A stretch of DNA of 64,000 bases from Ectobius pallidus (taxonomy: Eukaryota; Arthropoda; Insecta; Blattodea; Ectobiidae). This document shows positions 1-10,769 of the stretch, piece after piece. Position 1 is the first letter of the stretch. Every line of letters begins with the position of its first letter. A program made the translations under genes and the position numbers. The stretch covers positions 43,391,502-43,455,501 of the forward strand of contig CAXKWD010000008.1 in assembly GCA_964059195.1 (NCBI GenBank), in the 5' to 3' direction. The notes under the pieces are model-generated. The model was not told where the DNA came from, did not search any database, and saw only the letters and a program-made list of their open reading frames with translations.

Positions 1-79
1 AAGACCACTTTTTCGTGGAACCATAAATGGTCATTATATAGAGGTTTTACTGTATATGGGATAAGACATCCAAGAAGTG

Positions 80-545
80 ATAGAAAATAAAAAAAAAAGC
101 ATACCTAAAATACATCCAATCAAAATCGGAAGATGATAGAACTGCTTATAAACACAGAAGTGCCATTGTTAAAAAAAGAAGTGAGGAAACTGAAACGACT
201 TAGTTGGGACAACTATATATCTAATATAGAATACGATTGCCATGGATCACAGGATATAGCCTATAAGATTTTGAAACATCTAAACTCAACTGAAAAAGAC
301 ACAGCTAAAATAAATAATATTACAGAAAAATAATGACTTAAATACTATGAAATATTACATCAGAAGTAAGTATGGTCACCAAATTAAAGGAAATGGCAAA
401 TGTAGAAATGAAAAAATTAGAGAATGCTCTTAAAACATCCAAAAATAAGAAAACCCCAGGCATAGACTGTTTAAATATTGAACTTTTAAAGTATGCACCA
501 AGAGGAATTAAAGAGATATTTTTAGATATAATAAATGTGTGCTGG
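80..545 (+). pseudogene. Non-LTR retrotransposon ORF2 fragment, 5' part of a split copy
   Basis: Two short reading frames (133-333 and 372-620) give a linker ending in NITEK and then the segment LKTSKNKKTPGIDCLNIEL, the usual entry to a LINE reverse transcriptase (kxxxKAPGxDgixxEllK). The frame reaches IINVCW at 545 and resumes at 7446 with RMCTIPDEWKKG, a seamless continuation of the conserved 'W..g.iP.eWk.g' block. So 80-545 and 7446-8780 are one LINE cut by the 6.9-kb insertion between them. A frameshift or stop separates the two small frames, so the copy is dead. The 5' border and clade are not resolved; no endonuclease domain is visible, and it may lie outside the window or be lost. Confidence 0.75.
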
Positions 546-1052
546 GCCCTATCCTATAAAAGTATGGATTTGTATTACAAGAGCTATTTACTAGCGATTC
601 GGAAGTATGGTATTTTATAAAGTTTTACAACTGTAAACTAAATACTAGTTACAAGAGAATCGGAGACAAACGAATGTGTCACTGTTGAATTGGATAGCTT
701 CCTATATAACTACTACTGTAGCCCGGCACTTGTAAAACTGAGCAGCATTTTTACAAATGGATGAAGACTCGTAGAAGCAAATACCAGTGCCCAAGCAGAC
801 GTCAGCCATTGGGCTGTTCGAGTTAGTGGATTGGCTTCTAACATCTTTTCTCTGATTTCCCTCTTTTCAGACGATTTAGGTCCCGGTAATAACGTTATCA
901 GTATCGTGATACTATTTTTCCGAACTGAACAGTGCAATAAATTTTACAGAAACACGTCTCATAGGCTTACAAAGATGATTTAAAGTGTGGAGGTGAGACA
1001 CGGGCGAAGACTTACCGGTTTACATTAGCAATATTCAAGCGCTCTTCATAGT

Positions 1053-1127
1053 GTCGTTCGTGGCTCAGTGGTTACAGAACTAAGCTATGGTGCAAGGGGT
1101 CACAGGTTCAAACCCCGGTCGTGACCT
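1053..1127 (+). repeat. tRNA-like RNA polymerase III promoter sequence (SINE head, left arm)
   Basis: TGGCTCAGTGG fits the tRNA A box and GGTTCAAACCC fits the B box, at tRNA-like spacing. The sequences flanking the arms do not pair as an acceptor stem, so this is not a functional tRNA gene. It is followed by a T-rich run and the tandem array. Confidence 0.65.
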
Positions 1128-1139
1128 TTTTTTTTTCCA

Positions 1140-2195
1140 TAATATTTTTAAAGCCTAATTGCAGTGAAATGTATAAAATTTAAGAATTCACTGCCATTTT
1201 TTTGTTTTCATAACATTTTAAAAACGTAAATACAATGTTCCGTTCTTTTTTTTTTTAAGAACTCGCTGCCACTACCTTGTACCCTATTATTTTTTGCTTT
1301 AATGTATTTTAAAAATGTAAATACAGTGTACCGTATAACATTTTTAAAAATTCAATACCACTACCTTATAATTTTTTTTGCCTCGTTTTTAAAACATTTA
1401 AATACAAGTGTTAGGTATAAGATTTTATAGAATTCATTGCCACTGTCTTGTACTTTTTTGCTTTTATAATATTTTAAAACTTAAATTCTGTGTAACATTA
1501 TTTAAGAATTCACTTCCACTACTTTATATGTTTTTTAGTAATTTAAAAACTTAAATAGGCCTACAGTGATTCGTATAATGTTTTTAGAATTCACTGCCAC
1601 TTTTCACTGCCACTGCCTTGTGTTTTTTGTTTGTTTTTGTTATATTTTAAAAAATAATACAGAGTACCATGTAACAAATTTAGGAATTCACTGCAACTAT
1701 CTTACATATTTACGTATTTTTAAAACTAAAATACAGTGGTCCGTATAAGATTTTATAGAATTCACTGCCACTACATTGTGTTTTCTTTTGCTTTTATAAT
1801 ATTATAAAAACTGAATTTAAAAAATACATTGCCACATCTTTATTTTTTTCTTTTGTTTTGCTTTCATATATTTTAAAAACGTAAATACACTGTATCGTTC
1901 AACATGTTAAAACTTCACTGCCATTACGTTATACTTTTTTCCTTTCAGAATATTTAAAAAATTTAAATACACTGTTCCATGTAAGACTTTACAGAATTCC
2001 CTACCACTGCTTTGTGTGTGTGTGTATTTTTTCTTTTGTAATATTTTAAAACGTAAATACCGTTTACCATATAACATTTTAAAAATTCACGCCCACTGTC
2101 TTTATATAATATAATAAATTGTCACAATGATTCAGACTACAGTCTACTGAATAAAACTTTATGAATTCTCTGTCATTACCCTATATAATTCTTCA
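1140..2195. repeat. Diverged tandem array, about 12 units of 75-90 bp
   Basis: Each unit contains a variant of GAATTCACTGCCACTACCTTGT followed by a T-rich stretch and ATTTTAAAAACGTAAATACAGTG. The CACTGCCACT core recurs near 1190, 1264, 1347, 1434, 1509, 1591, 1690, 1761, 1828, 1914, 2001 and 2088. At about 2165-2220 the array turns on itself: GAATTCTCTGTCATTACCC is mirrored by GGGCAGTGACAGTGAATTC. Units are AT-rich and noncoding. Confidence 0.8.
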
Positions 2196-2290
2196 CCAAG
2201 AATTATACAGGGCAGTGACAGTGAATTCTTAAAATTTAATACAGCACCGCTACACTAATTAAAATTTAAAATATTATGAAAAAAAAAATT

Positions 2291-2365
2291 AGTCGCGACC
2301 GGGATTTGAACCTGCAACCTCTCGCACCACAGTTCAGTATTATAACCACACAACCACAGACGACA
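2291..2365 (-). repeat. tRNA-like SINE head, right arm
   Basis: Read on the minus strand this has a B box GGTTCAAATCC and a degenerate A box TGGTTGTGTGG, aligned with the left-arm copy at 1053-1127 throughout. It is the inverted partner of that copy. Confidence 0.6.
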
Positions 2366-2590
2366 TTAGGTGCTCCGCTTCCATATTGGCAATCTGAAAG
2401 TTAAGGCTTCTCCATGTCGCGTCTCGTGACTTTGAATTGCCTTTGTAGGTCTATGAGATGTGTTTATATAATATTTGTTGTAGTTTTCGGTTCGCCAAAA
2501 TGGTAGGATGATACTGATAACATTAATATCGAGACCTAATTAGTCTAAAAAGAGAAATATGAGAAGAAGAGAGTTTGCAGTCGAATGCAC

Positions 2591-2894
2591 TGTGCCGCCT
2601 ATATTTCGGCACACTGTATAATGTCCCCCCCGTTGTTCTTATGGCCACACCCCCCGTTGTTCTTATGGAGTTAGGGTGTTTAGGTATTTTCTTTTACATA
2701 TTGTATGGCCTAATTGTTTCTTGGTTTATTAACCTAACAAAGTTTGTAATAAATTGTTGAATCTGGTTTCAGTATTTCTGTATTTATAGGTATATTACGT
2801 TCCCTTCTATCCTTTTGGTCTTTTTTCGTTATTTATTCAGTACGGCTCTGGAATTGCCCCTAATTTTGGGGACAGGCCCGATAGGCACGCCACA
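2591..2894 (+). repeat. 5' LTR, internally deleted
   Basis: The left repeat keeps the first 36 bases and the last 250 or so of the LTR, but lacks about 475 bases present in the right copy. At the deletion point the block CCCCGTTGTTCTTATGG occurs twice (near 2626 and 2649), once in the right LTR. The remaining sequence looks identical to the right LTR. Confidence 0.85.
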
Positions 2895-2896
2895 AG

Positions 2897-2909
2897 TGGT
2901 AGCAGAGCG
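2897..2909 (+). other. Primer-binding site for initiator methionine tRNA
   Basis: TGGTAGCAGAGCG is complementary to the 3' end (with CCA) of animal initiator Met tRNA as I know it. It starts two bases after the left LTR, the normal place for reverse-transcription priming. Confidence 0.8.
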
Positions 2910-5900
2910 TAGTTGATCTCTGATTTCCAGTTATTTTGGCCGTTTTTCTGTAAGCTTTTTCAAAATTTTCAATTTTTTTATTATCCAGTTTTCGGGGTAG
3001 GGTAGTCATCTAATTTTTTTTCCCCCTGTCAGGTTAGTAGTTTCATTATTTTTCATGGCTGTATAGCCCCGGCGGTCTTACTGTGAGCGTTATGCTTTAT
3101 TTTTCAGTATTTGTACCATGCCGTTTTCATTCATATTTATAAAATTTTCTTCTATTTCTGCTCTCTCCGTTCTGGTGAAATTTTCGTCAGATACGGAGGG
3201 TAATTGCTTTCGTTCCGGCAGTCTCACTAGAGCAAGTCTCGGTGGGTTTTTTTGCTGTCGGGTTTTGTTGGCTTAAGGCTGGGTAGTAAGTTTTTTTTTG
3301 AGCCGTTTCCGTGCTGCTTTCCGTGATGTTTTGTGCCCGTAAGACTGTGTTCATCAGCAATGTCTGGTGTTTAAGTGGCCAGTCTATTCGAGGCCTATTT
3401 TTCCGGGGGCGGTGCGTGTGGTTTGTGCTCCGTTTTCATATCTTTTCATGCTTTAGCTGCCTGTTTTCTTTGGGGATATTTTGTCTAGCCCGTTTGCTGT
3501 TCTGGTTTGATATCTTGCCTAGTAATGTTGCCATACGCACCATTCATCCACAATCTTGCTGTTTTCTGAGTTAGGTTAGGGGCTTGCTGGGCCAATCAAT
3601 TTCCCGGGTTCTGTTCCGGTAGGTCTTCTTTTCTATGCCCACGAAGCATGAATTCGCAAGTTTTTTGAATAAGTAAATTGTAAATTTGTAAATTATTTTC
3701 ATCTAGTCTGAAAATTTTTCTAGTATATTTCCTATAGGTACCATACTGTATTTCATTTCTATTTTTGCTCTCAGCGTTTTGACGGAATTTTTTTTTTTTT
3801 TTTTGTCTGTTATGTTGGGTTAATGGCCTCTGTTCTAGTCAGTCTCACGTGAGTAGTTCTCTGTGCTTTCTGAACTATGGGTTTTATTGGCGGAATAGTT
3901 TTGTAACATTTATTATAGTCTTTCGTGGTTGGGTCCTAGTATAATTTTCTGGGTTTTTCCGAGGTTATTTTCCGGTCATTTCTTTGCCCGATAAACGTGT
4001 CTCATCAGCAAAGTTCTGGTGTTTTTTTTTTGGACCGTTTTGGTGGTAGTTTGTCCGAGGAAGTTTTCCGGATGTTGTCCGCCCGATCGACGTGTTTTGT
4101 TTTGGGGTAAGTTTTGTCAAAATGTTCTATCGAATTTAACCTGATATCTTGGGGATTTGTTTAGTCTTAAACCGTTTGCCTTGATTTTGGTACATTTTAA
4201 AAATATTTCGCATTTGCATGACCTATTTCGGCGTCCAGTGCCATAGTTTGGCTTTGCTTATTCAAAATGTCTCTATCATTCATTCAGTAAATAATAAATT
4301 TTCTCCAGATTTCTTTATTCAATTTAGTAAGTACAAATATGCCAGTTTTCTCGTTTCACTTTTGCTAAATTTATTATATATATTTAATCATGCTTTACAT
4401 TCTGTAATTACATTATATTTTTATTCATTCTCTAAATTTTCTTCGTATTCTTTCTTCGTCCGTTTGTCTCGGGGTTTTGCCTTCATTCTTGCTGTCCCTT
4501 GCGTGCGGGTGTTGGCCATCTTTCTGGTTTTGTTCTTTTGTTTGTTTTTTTTTTCTCTCTTTGCCGCATACCTGGTGCTCTGGAGTTTACTCTCCGCTGA
4601 CCCTGATATAAAAATCACACCAACGAAATTTAGTGGGTCTAATAATAAATTATCTACATTATTATTTTGATCTCTGCTATCTCCAAAAATCGGTTGGCGT
4701 TCTTTTATGTAATACAGGAAAAAGAATTATAGCATACTGTTGTAACAATTATTGTAAAAAAATATATATTTTATTAATTGTATTTGACTAAATAATTTAA
4801 CTAGGCCTATGAGCGTTGAATTAATTTACATAGAAAAACATATAAGTTATATAGAGATATTTTATAAAAACCAAAAACTCATCGATATTGTAAAGGATGT
4901 TTGTGCACTAGATTCATTCTCGTCGCCTTAGTTGTAATTCAGTTGTAATTCGTTCCTTGCGTTTGCTAAACAAATTTAGACTTAAAGAAGTTCTGGTCTT
5001 GCCTAAATTAGCTTACGACAATTTTCTAAATGCACTTATCATTAGGACATGTCCTACTTTGTCACTTAATGGCCAAAATTTTCTATTTTTGTATGTAAGT
5101 AATATTTGTATTCTTACTCTTATTATGTTTTGTATGTTCGGTTCGCGGGTAGTGTTTTGCTGTTAGCACTGTAGCTTTCCCTTTTGATAGAGCGCTCAAA
5201 TACTTATTACCATGGAACAATATCTGGAAGTCTACACTATTTATCCACTCCCGTTTCCGTTCCTAAAATTTCCATCATTATTAATTCCTTGAAGTCCGGA
5301 CTTCATAATGTCATCACTTTTTCATATCATAACATCCTCATACCATAACATCGTAACATCTTCTCATCACAACAATTCTACATTATAAAATCATTTTCAT
5401 TAAATTTTGTCTAATTTTATTCTAATTGTGTAATCGTTTTTACTTGCAACTGTATATAAATATTTCAAAGCATATTGTATTCAATGACAGTTTATTATAC
5501 ATTGCTTTATTGTGCTGATATTTCAGCTAGTATTTTTCTCTTGTACGCGTATATATAAATTTAACTATCGTAATTGTATTTAATGTAAAATATTTTTTTA
5601 ATTTAATTAATTTTCGTGTCATTTTTGTAAATAGATTTTTCTATTGTAATAAAATTTCTAATTGTGGTCCCTTCAGGACAACTTCACTCTTCGCCGTATT
5701 GAATTAATTAAAATTTAAATAAAAAAAAAACTTTCAGCAAAATAAAATAAAATAAAAACATGTAGATTGTTTTCACATAAAACTCTATAGGGGGTAATTT
5801 GTTTGTAAGTACCTTTTTCTGCCGCTGTATTTATTGATTTCAGCTTTCTATGTATGTTCGGATTGTGTCTGGTGGCTCCCTTGGCATCTACGCTGTTCTC

Positions 5901-6486
5901 TTCTTTGCTGGAGGTGCCGCTAAGTCTTCACTCTACGAACTCCTGAGGCCACATTTTGTCTACGGTGCTCAGATTCTCCTGGTAGCACGTTAAAGACGTT
6001 CAACTTGGTTCCTTTTGACCTGAAAATAATCATCAGGTCCGGCATCAGTGAGGATTTGCTGCTATATCTTCGGTTTGGGTACATACACATTGTACCTGTC
6101 TTCATTCAAGCATGCAGAGTCAACTACTATATTCTACTCACCATTACTACCCAAGAGTACTCATTGTGATGGGGTATGTGTTGAAAAGGGCTCCACTACC
6201 CCGTTATTCACTACATTAATTACAGTAACAAATGGACTTGGTAAGCTGTAAATACACAAGTTTATGTATGTATTTTCTACTCCAATTGATTAGATGGACT
6301 ATTACTATGAATCCATTGTCTACAGTTAAAATGGTGTTATAGTACATTCTTTTGTGGACCTCCTCGTGAGTTGTAGAAGTGAAGTGAAGATATAAACTTT
6401 TCGAATCTGCTCTGCAATAAAATTCATTTTTCGAAAAACATTTTTGAATTCTTCAAAAATGTTTTTCTTTCTGCGTCGAGGGAGTA
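2910..6486 (+). other. Interior of the non-autonomous LTR element, noncoding
   Basis: T-rich DNA with only short frames. Around 3330-3360 and 3990-4020 related phrases recur (GTGTTCATCAGCAA..GTCTGGTGTTT), as do blocks near 3180 and 3780 (GCTCTCxGxGTTxTGxxGxAATTTT), suggesting an old internal duplication. At 5877-6105 a G/C-richer segment carries a 61-codon minus-strand frame of unknown meaning. The polypurine tract is around 6476-6486. Confidence 0.6.
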
Positions 6487-7247
6487 TGTGCCGCCTATAT
6501 TTCGGCACACTGTATAATGTCCTTTTATGCCAAAGGTACTTACTATTATCTCGGTGGTCATCTCGCCGCGCGGACTGTTTTCATTTTCATTTTTCTCCTT
6601 ATTTCCTATCTCGCTGTTTTCTGACGTCACGCAGTCACGTGTTCCGGTTTGCTGGTAGATTTTTCGTGAGGGTTTGAGGTCTCGCTTCATGAACCTTTTA
6701 TAATTCAAGACCAGACTTCAGAAGCGAGCGGTTCTTCTTGGAGTCCATAGCCTAGGACTCTTCCTTAAGCTCAGGTATGCGGTAGTTCTTTTTTCAGTCT
6801 TTTCATATTTCTTTGTACCTGGTGGGTTTCTTTTGTTGCGTTTATTTTACTGCCGATTATGTTTAGTTAAGTTAGTTTGTTTTTGCCCACCAGTGTTTCT
6901 GATTATTATTGCACTTATTATTCTCTTCTGGTTTTTTTAGTATATTATATTCTGTACAGTCTTATCAGTCGTAACTTCTTTCCATGAGTTGAGATGGCCA
7001 CACCCCCCGTTGTTCTTATGGAGTTAGGGTGTTTAGGTATTTTCTTTTACATATTGTATGGCCTAATTGTTTCTTGGTTTATTAACCTAACAAAGTTTGT
7101 AATAAATTGTTGAATCTGGTTTCAGTATTTCTGTATTTATAGGTATATTACGTTCCCTTCTATCCTTTTGGTCTTTTTTCGTTATTTATTCAGTACGGCT
7201 CTGGAATTGCCCCTAATTTTGGGGACAGGCCCGATAGGCACGCCACA
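6487..7247 (+). repeat. 3' LTR, full length (761 bp)
   Basis: It starts TGTGCCGCC and ends CGCCACA, followed directly by the target duplication GCAC. It is the complete version of the LTR and shows what the left copy lost. Confidence 0.85.
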
Positions 7248-7445
7248 GCACGCAGATGAGTGCAAGAGCGGCCTTCCCTTCCCGGTCATGACGTCAGTAA
7301 TGACGTGGTTTGTAAAGGCGTGCTGTCTTTTACAAACTACAAATTACAACAGTAATATCTTTATAGTATACCATATTTTCACTCTAGTATTTGTAAAGCG
7401 AATTTTACTAGCGATCTCTTGTAGCTTTATAGTATAGGGCCCTGG

Positions 7446-8780
7446 AGGATGTGCACAATTCCAGATGAATGGAAGAAAGGAATTATATGTCCTATGTTTA
7501 ATAAAGGAAATAGACACGAGTGTACAAGTTACAGAGAAAAGCTTACAAGATATATGCTAAGATAATCACTAGACGGCTAAATATAATCAATGAGTATATG
7601 CTGAGAGAAGAACAATGTGGCTTTCGGAAGGGTAACAATGTTTATTTATTTATTTATTTCTTAAAGGTCCCAAAGAGCACATATGGCTCGCATAAAGGGA
7701 CAGATGCTATATTTACAATAGAACAATTAATCCAGAAGAGAAGAGAGTTTAACTTACCAACTTGCATACTTTTTATTGATTACGAGAAAGCGTTTGATAA
7801 AGTGTCAAGAAATAAACTATGGGAAATAATGTATAATATAGGGTTCCCAGAACATATAGTCAAAGCTGTACAAAGTTAATATTTTAAATCAAACGTAATC
7901 ATTGACAAAGGAGGCTTAACAAGTGACAATGCATTAGAAATTAATCAAGGAGTCAGACAAAGATGCCCATTATCTCCTGCACTTTTTAGTATGTATATCA
8001 ACTAAGTCATTACACAATGGCAATCAATTTTAACCACAGATTTTAAAGTTGGTAATACAATTCTAAATACCATACTGTTTGCAGACGATCAGACAATATT
8101 TGGTTATTCAGAAAGCAATCTACAATTAGCAGTGTATAAATTAAATGAAGTAGCAAAGAAATTCAATATGACAATTTCGGAAAGCAAAACAAAAGTAATG
8201 CCATTCATTGGGAAAGACCATATGAGGTGCAAAATCAGCATTAATGACATTATAATTCAACAGGTGTACAATTTTAATTATTTAGGATGCAATGTATCAT
8301 ACTGTCATACATTATTATTAAACTAAATAAATTTTCAGATTGTGCGGCACTATAAAACGGACACTGAAAAATAAAACACTGAGAAATACACAATTAAAAT
8401 TTTACAAAATTATGGCAGTCCCTACTTTAACATGTGCAAGTGAGAATTGGACTGTTAATCGTTCAGACAGAAGGAAAATAGAAACTGCAGAAATTAAGTT
8501 CTTACGTTCAGTAGCAGGTGTGACAATTCTGGACAGAAAACGAAATGAAAACTTTAGGAAAGATTTAAATATTTTTAATTTAACAAATATAATTGATAAT
8601 ATGAGAAATAACTAGTACGAACACGTCCAAAGAATGCCTACAGATGGAATTCCTCATCTATTGTTAAACTACAAGCCAAGAGGACATAGACGCCCATTTA
8701 CCAGATGGGAAGACTCACTAAATCCCACTTGATGTGAAAACAGGCCAAAAAAGGGCCTAATTTTATGATGTAGAAGAAGA
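7446..8780 (+). pseudogene. Non-LTR retrotransposon ORF2, 3' part of the split copy
   Basis: This continues the reverse transcriptase begun at 80-545. Visible blocks are YAKIITRRL and CGFRKG (fingers), CILFIDYEKAFDKVS with the motif A aspartate, NQGVRQRCPLSPALF (motif B), LFADDQTIF (motif C) and NYLGCNVSY, then the thumb/C-terminal part ending near GIPHLLLNYKPRGHRRPF. About 54 bp starting with a TATT microsatellite is inserted after FRKGNNV (7640-7695), and there are several frameshifts and stops. The element ends in a GAAGAAGAAGAAG tail (8768-8785). It is similar in style to the CR1/RTE-like 'endonuclease-reverse transcriptase' LINEs common in insects, but the clade is not settled. Confidence 0.85.
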
Positions 8781-8785
8781 AGAAG

Positions 8786-9536
8786 ACTGAAATATATGTA
8801 GGTACCATTATCCTTTGAACTCATCTGTGCATTATATTATGTCTACCTACATTACTGCCTTCTTTAAATAACCATAACTTCTGAACTATTGAGAAAAAGT
8901 TACTAAATTGAACATGTTATTTATAGGAAATTTAGTGCTCTACAACTTTTGTTCTGAAGATTTTGGTTGTAAACCCAATACTTGAGGCATTAAGAGACAA
9001 AGTTCACTGAAAAACAAGGTGTAAAAACTTGGTCAGCAAATAAGTCTATTTTTGACAGTGAATACCTCTTAAACGGTTTGAGATAGAGAAACTAAGTGTA
9101 GATACAAACTTGTAGGAAATTTAATCAGCTTTAGTTTTGTATGGGGCTATATTTTCTCTACAACGAACTGTTCATGAGGTTTAAGGATAAAAACTCACAC
9201 CTTAGGTTCGGGGACTTTTGGTATAATCATCACCAAACACCTCCAAATACATTCCAGAAATAAAATCTTCTAGGATCAAAAAGTCTACCTATAAGGCCTT
9301 TTTGAGCATTCATTAACTAGACTAGTGACCAATGATAGGAAAAAAATATATAAAAAGTTTCTTATTTGCATGAAAATGATTTTTTTTATTTAGCTAGTGT
9401 GTTTTCCATTTCTTTACAGTATTGCATCTAATGACCTTTGTATCTGTATGTTTTTCTGCAGTCTTACCAATAAAGACTATTTTTTAGTGCTTAACCAGAC
9501 TTCTTTTGTTATCACACTGTGTTTTAATTGTTACAG
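8786..9536. other. Intron sequence upstream of the SRD5A3 exon, with two diverged repeat units
   Basis: No coding sequence is seen. Two stretches, about 8868-9040 and 9068-9215, look like old copies of one unit: both run through GAGAxAxAGxxACTAA, then TAGGAAATTTA, then a xCTACAACxx block, then GAGGxxTTAAG. The last 20 bases are the pyrimidine-rich tract and AG of the splice acceptor. Confidence 0.5.
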
Positions 9537-9731
9537 GTAGTGCTATATCAGGTCTTCTTGCCCTTTGCCTTCTGACTACACAGTCCTGGAGAAGATTTTA
9601 TGAAACTTGGTTTGTGAGTGTTTATTCAGACACTAAAATGAACTTGTCACAGTATGCAGTTGGTTTCATCCATTATTTTGGAGCGATAACAGCTGTTCTA
9701 GCAGAAACTCCAGCATTTACAGATGGAAAGG
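9537..9731 (+). CDS. SRD5A3: Polyprenol reductase (SRD5A3 family), internal exon, 65 codons
   Basis: SRD5A3 enzymes sit in the ER membrane and reduce the alpha-isoprene unit of polyprenol with NADPH to make dolichol for N-glycosylation. The exon encodes LTTQSWRRFYETWFVSVYSD and QYAVGFIHYFGAITAVLAET, which correspond to the family's RR.YE...VSVFS.. block and the following membrane segment. The acceptor is TTTTAATTGTTACAG before 9537 and the donor is GTAAGA at 9732. It begins and ends in phase 1. The frame stays open upstream only into intron sequence and no upstream exon was recognised in the window. It joins in frame to 53726-54021, giving a glycine codon across the junction. Confidence 0.88.
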
Positions 9732-9857
9732 GTAAGAGATTATTGTGTTTCCCACCTTGCATTGATTTGTGTAACCCCTACAATAATCTCCATTTAACCA
9801 AGACTGAAGTTTCTCTATGTGTTATAATAATAATAGAAAAGCGCACAATGTGCATGA

Positions 9858-10430
9858 TTAGTTTGAGCAGAAAGCCGTGAGTGAGCCTGTCCTCTCGGGG
9901 CAAACCATCACATGATATCTGTCACAAGTCCGGTGGCACAACGCACACACACAGTCCTCATTTGGGATGTGATACGTTTTATTTTGACACACTAGGTGGT
10001 GGAAACCATGAGTCGCAAATCTTGTAGTGATGTGTCTAAGTTCATAGTCTGTGTTCATCCAGTCTGAGTTGGTCATAGCATCTGTTGAGTAGAAGCTTTG
10101 CCATATTTCCTTCTTTTTTCTTGTAGTTCTTCCTGTAGTTGTATATATGCAGTGGTAGAAGGCAGGAGTAGTTGGTGTCTAAGTTCCAGTGTGTAGAAAG
10201 GTTCTCTTGTGAGTTCGTAGCATAGTCTCGAGAGCGTGAATTTCGATAGACACAGAACTTTTTTCATGTATGTGGCTTTCACACTTTCAAGGTCTTTGAG
10301 ATTTTCTTTTAAAGGTATTCCCAAATCATGTCCAGTCCATATGTCATAATCGGTGAGATTTTTAGCTTGAAAATTTCCATGTGTTATGCTTGTTACTGTG
10401 CAACATACAGTAAAACCCTGTATCACTTAA
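9858..10430 (-). pseudogene. LINE C-terminal fragment with CCHC zinc finger
   Basis: Two overlapping minus-strand frames (10426-10073 and 10076-9858) make one protein tail with a single frameshift near 10075. It contains KKVLCLSKFTLSRLCYELTR, then DYELRHITTRFATHGFHHLV, then CALCHRTCDRYHVMVC, a C-x2-C...H-x3-C finger placed as at the C-terminus of several insect non-LTR elements. Reverse transcriptase and endonuclease are absent, so this is a 5'-truncated remnant. Assignment rests on general resemblance rather than a catalytic motif. Confidence 0.6.
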
Positions 10431-10769
10431 TCAAGACATGCATTCTAAAATAGTATCTTAAACAAACAAACAAAAACAAAAACTTTCAATTCAAATTGAA
10501 GTGTTTTCATATGGCACAAGAATAAGTTTCTGCATATTATACCATTGTGCATTGCTAGTTGCCTAATGCTCCAAGCACATTCCTTTTTAAGTGATTCTCA
10601 GTTGACAGACTGCAGAGATACATTTCAAAATATTGTTGTGCTCATGATCCGATGTAAGAAACAAGATATAAATAAAAATTAATCTCAATCAGTGAACTAA
10701 TAAATATAAAGAAAAGGAGATTGTACAAGTTTATTATAATTTAAATTAGGTCAGTAATAAAACATATTT
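10431..10769. other. AT-rich intron spacer, no recognisable content
   Basis: Contains a short CAAACAAACAAAAACAAAAAC run at 10458-10483. I see no gene, inverted repeat or element end here. Confidence 0.5.

Larger units (their letters stand above)
835..2570. repeat. Foldback repeat: inverted arms carrying tRNA-like sequence around a tandem array
   Basis: The left arm (about 835-1140) and right arm (about 2280-2570) are imperfect inverted repeats over roughly 300 bp. Shared blocks include GTTATCAGTATC (895-906, and inverted near 2512-2523), AAACACRTCTCATAG (about 951 and 2465) and a tRNA-like block with A and B boxes. Between them lies an array of units of about 80 bp on the left side and one inverted unit on the right, so the two sides are very unequal. 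It could be two SINE copies in opposite orientation that became a unit, or a true foldback transposon. The arms lie inside the GGGCCC element and were either part of it or inserted later. Confidence 0.6.
2591..7247 (+). mobile_element. Non-autonomous LTR retrotransposon (LARD-like), tRNA-iMet primed, TSD GCAC
   Basis: Two direct terminal repeats (2591-2894 and 6487-7247) begin TGTGCCGCC and end CGCCACA. Both are flanked by the 4-bp duplication GCAC (2587-2590 and 7248-7251). A primer-binding site follows the left repeat by two bases and a purine-rich GAGGGAGTA precedes the right one. The 3.6-kb interior has no gag, protease, RT or integrase frame; its longest frame (4218-4670) is hydrophobic and matches nothing I recognise. 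It must therefore have been moved by another element's proteins. The 4-bp duplication suggests the Gypsy superfamily, but this is inference. Confidence 0.85.
546..7441. mobile_element. Non-autonomous DNA transposon with GGGCCCTAT termini, hosting two nested insertions
   Basis: The interruption of the LINE starts with GGGCCCTATCCTATAAA (around 544) and ends with the inverted counterpart TTTATAGTATAGGGCCC (to 7442). Further inside, left 585-640 and right 7360-7420 again match as inverted repeats (ACTAGCGAT, ATGGTATNNTATAAAG). CTGG at 542-545 and at 7442-7445 may be the target duplication, but the GGGCCC overlap leaves the border ambiguous by a few bases. Without the nested LTR element the body is about 2.2 kb. 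No transposase frame is visible, so it is a non-autonomous element of unassigned superfamily. Confidence 0.6.

Noticed and set aside
713..937. 74-codon minus-strand frame
   Set aside because: Lies in the foldback arm and has no protein resemblance; the CTCTTTTCAG seen nearby is part of the inverted repeat, not a supported splice site.
1053..1127. Possible functional tRNA gene
   Set aside because: A and B boxes are good, but the ends do not form an acceptor stem and the T stem has mismatches; it is paired with an inverted copy, as in a repeat.
4218..4670. 150-codon frame inside the non-autonomous LTR element
   Set aside because: Low-complexity, hydrophobic, T-rich translation with an overlapping opposite frame and no family resemblance; probably chance.
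5877..6105. Gene remnant on the minus strand
   Set aside because: Slightly G/C-richer with a 61-codon frame, but no resemblance to any family and no continuation on either side.
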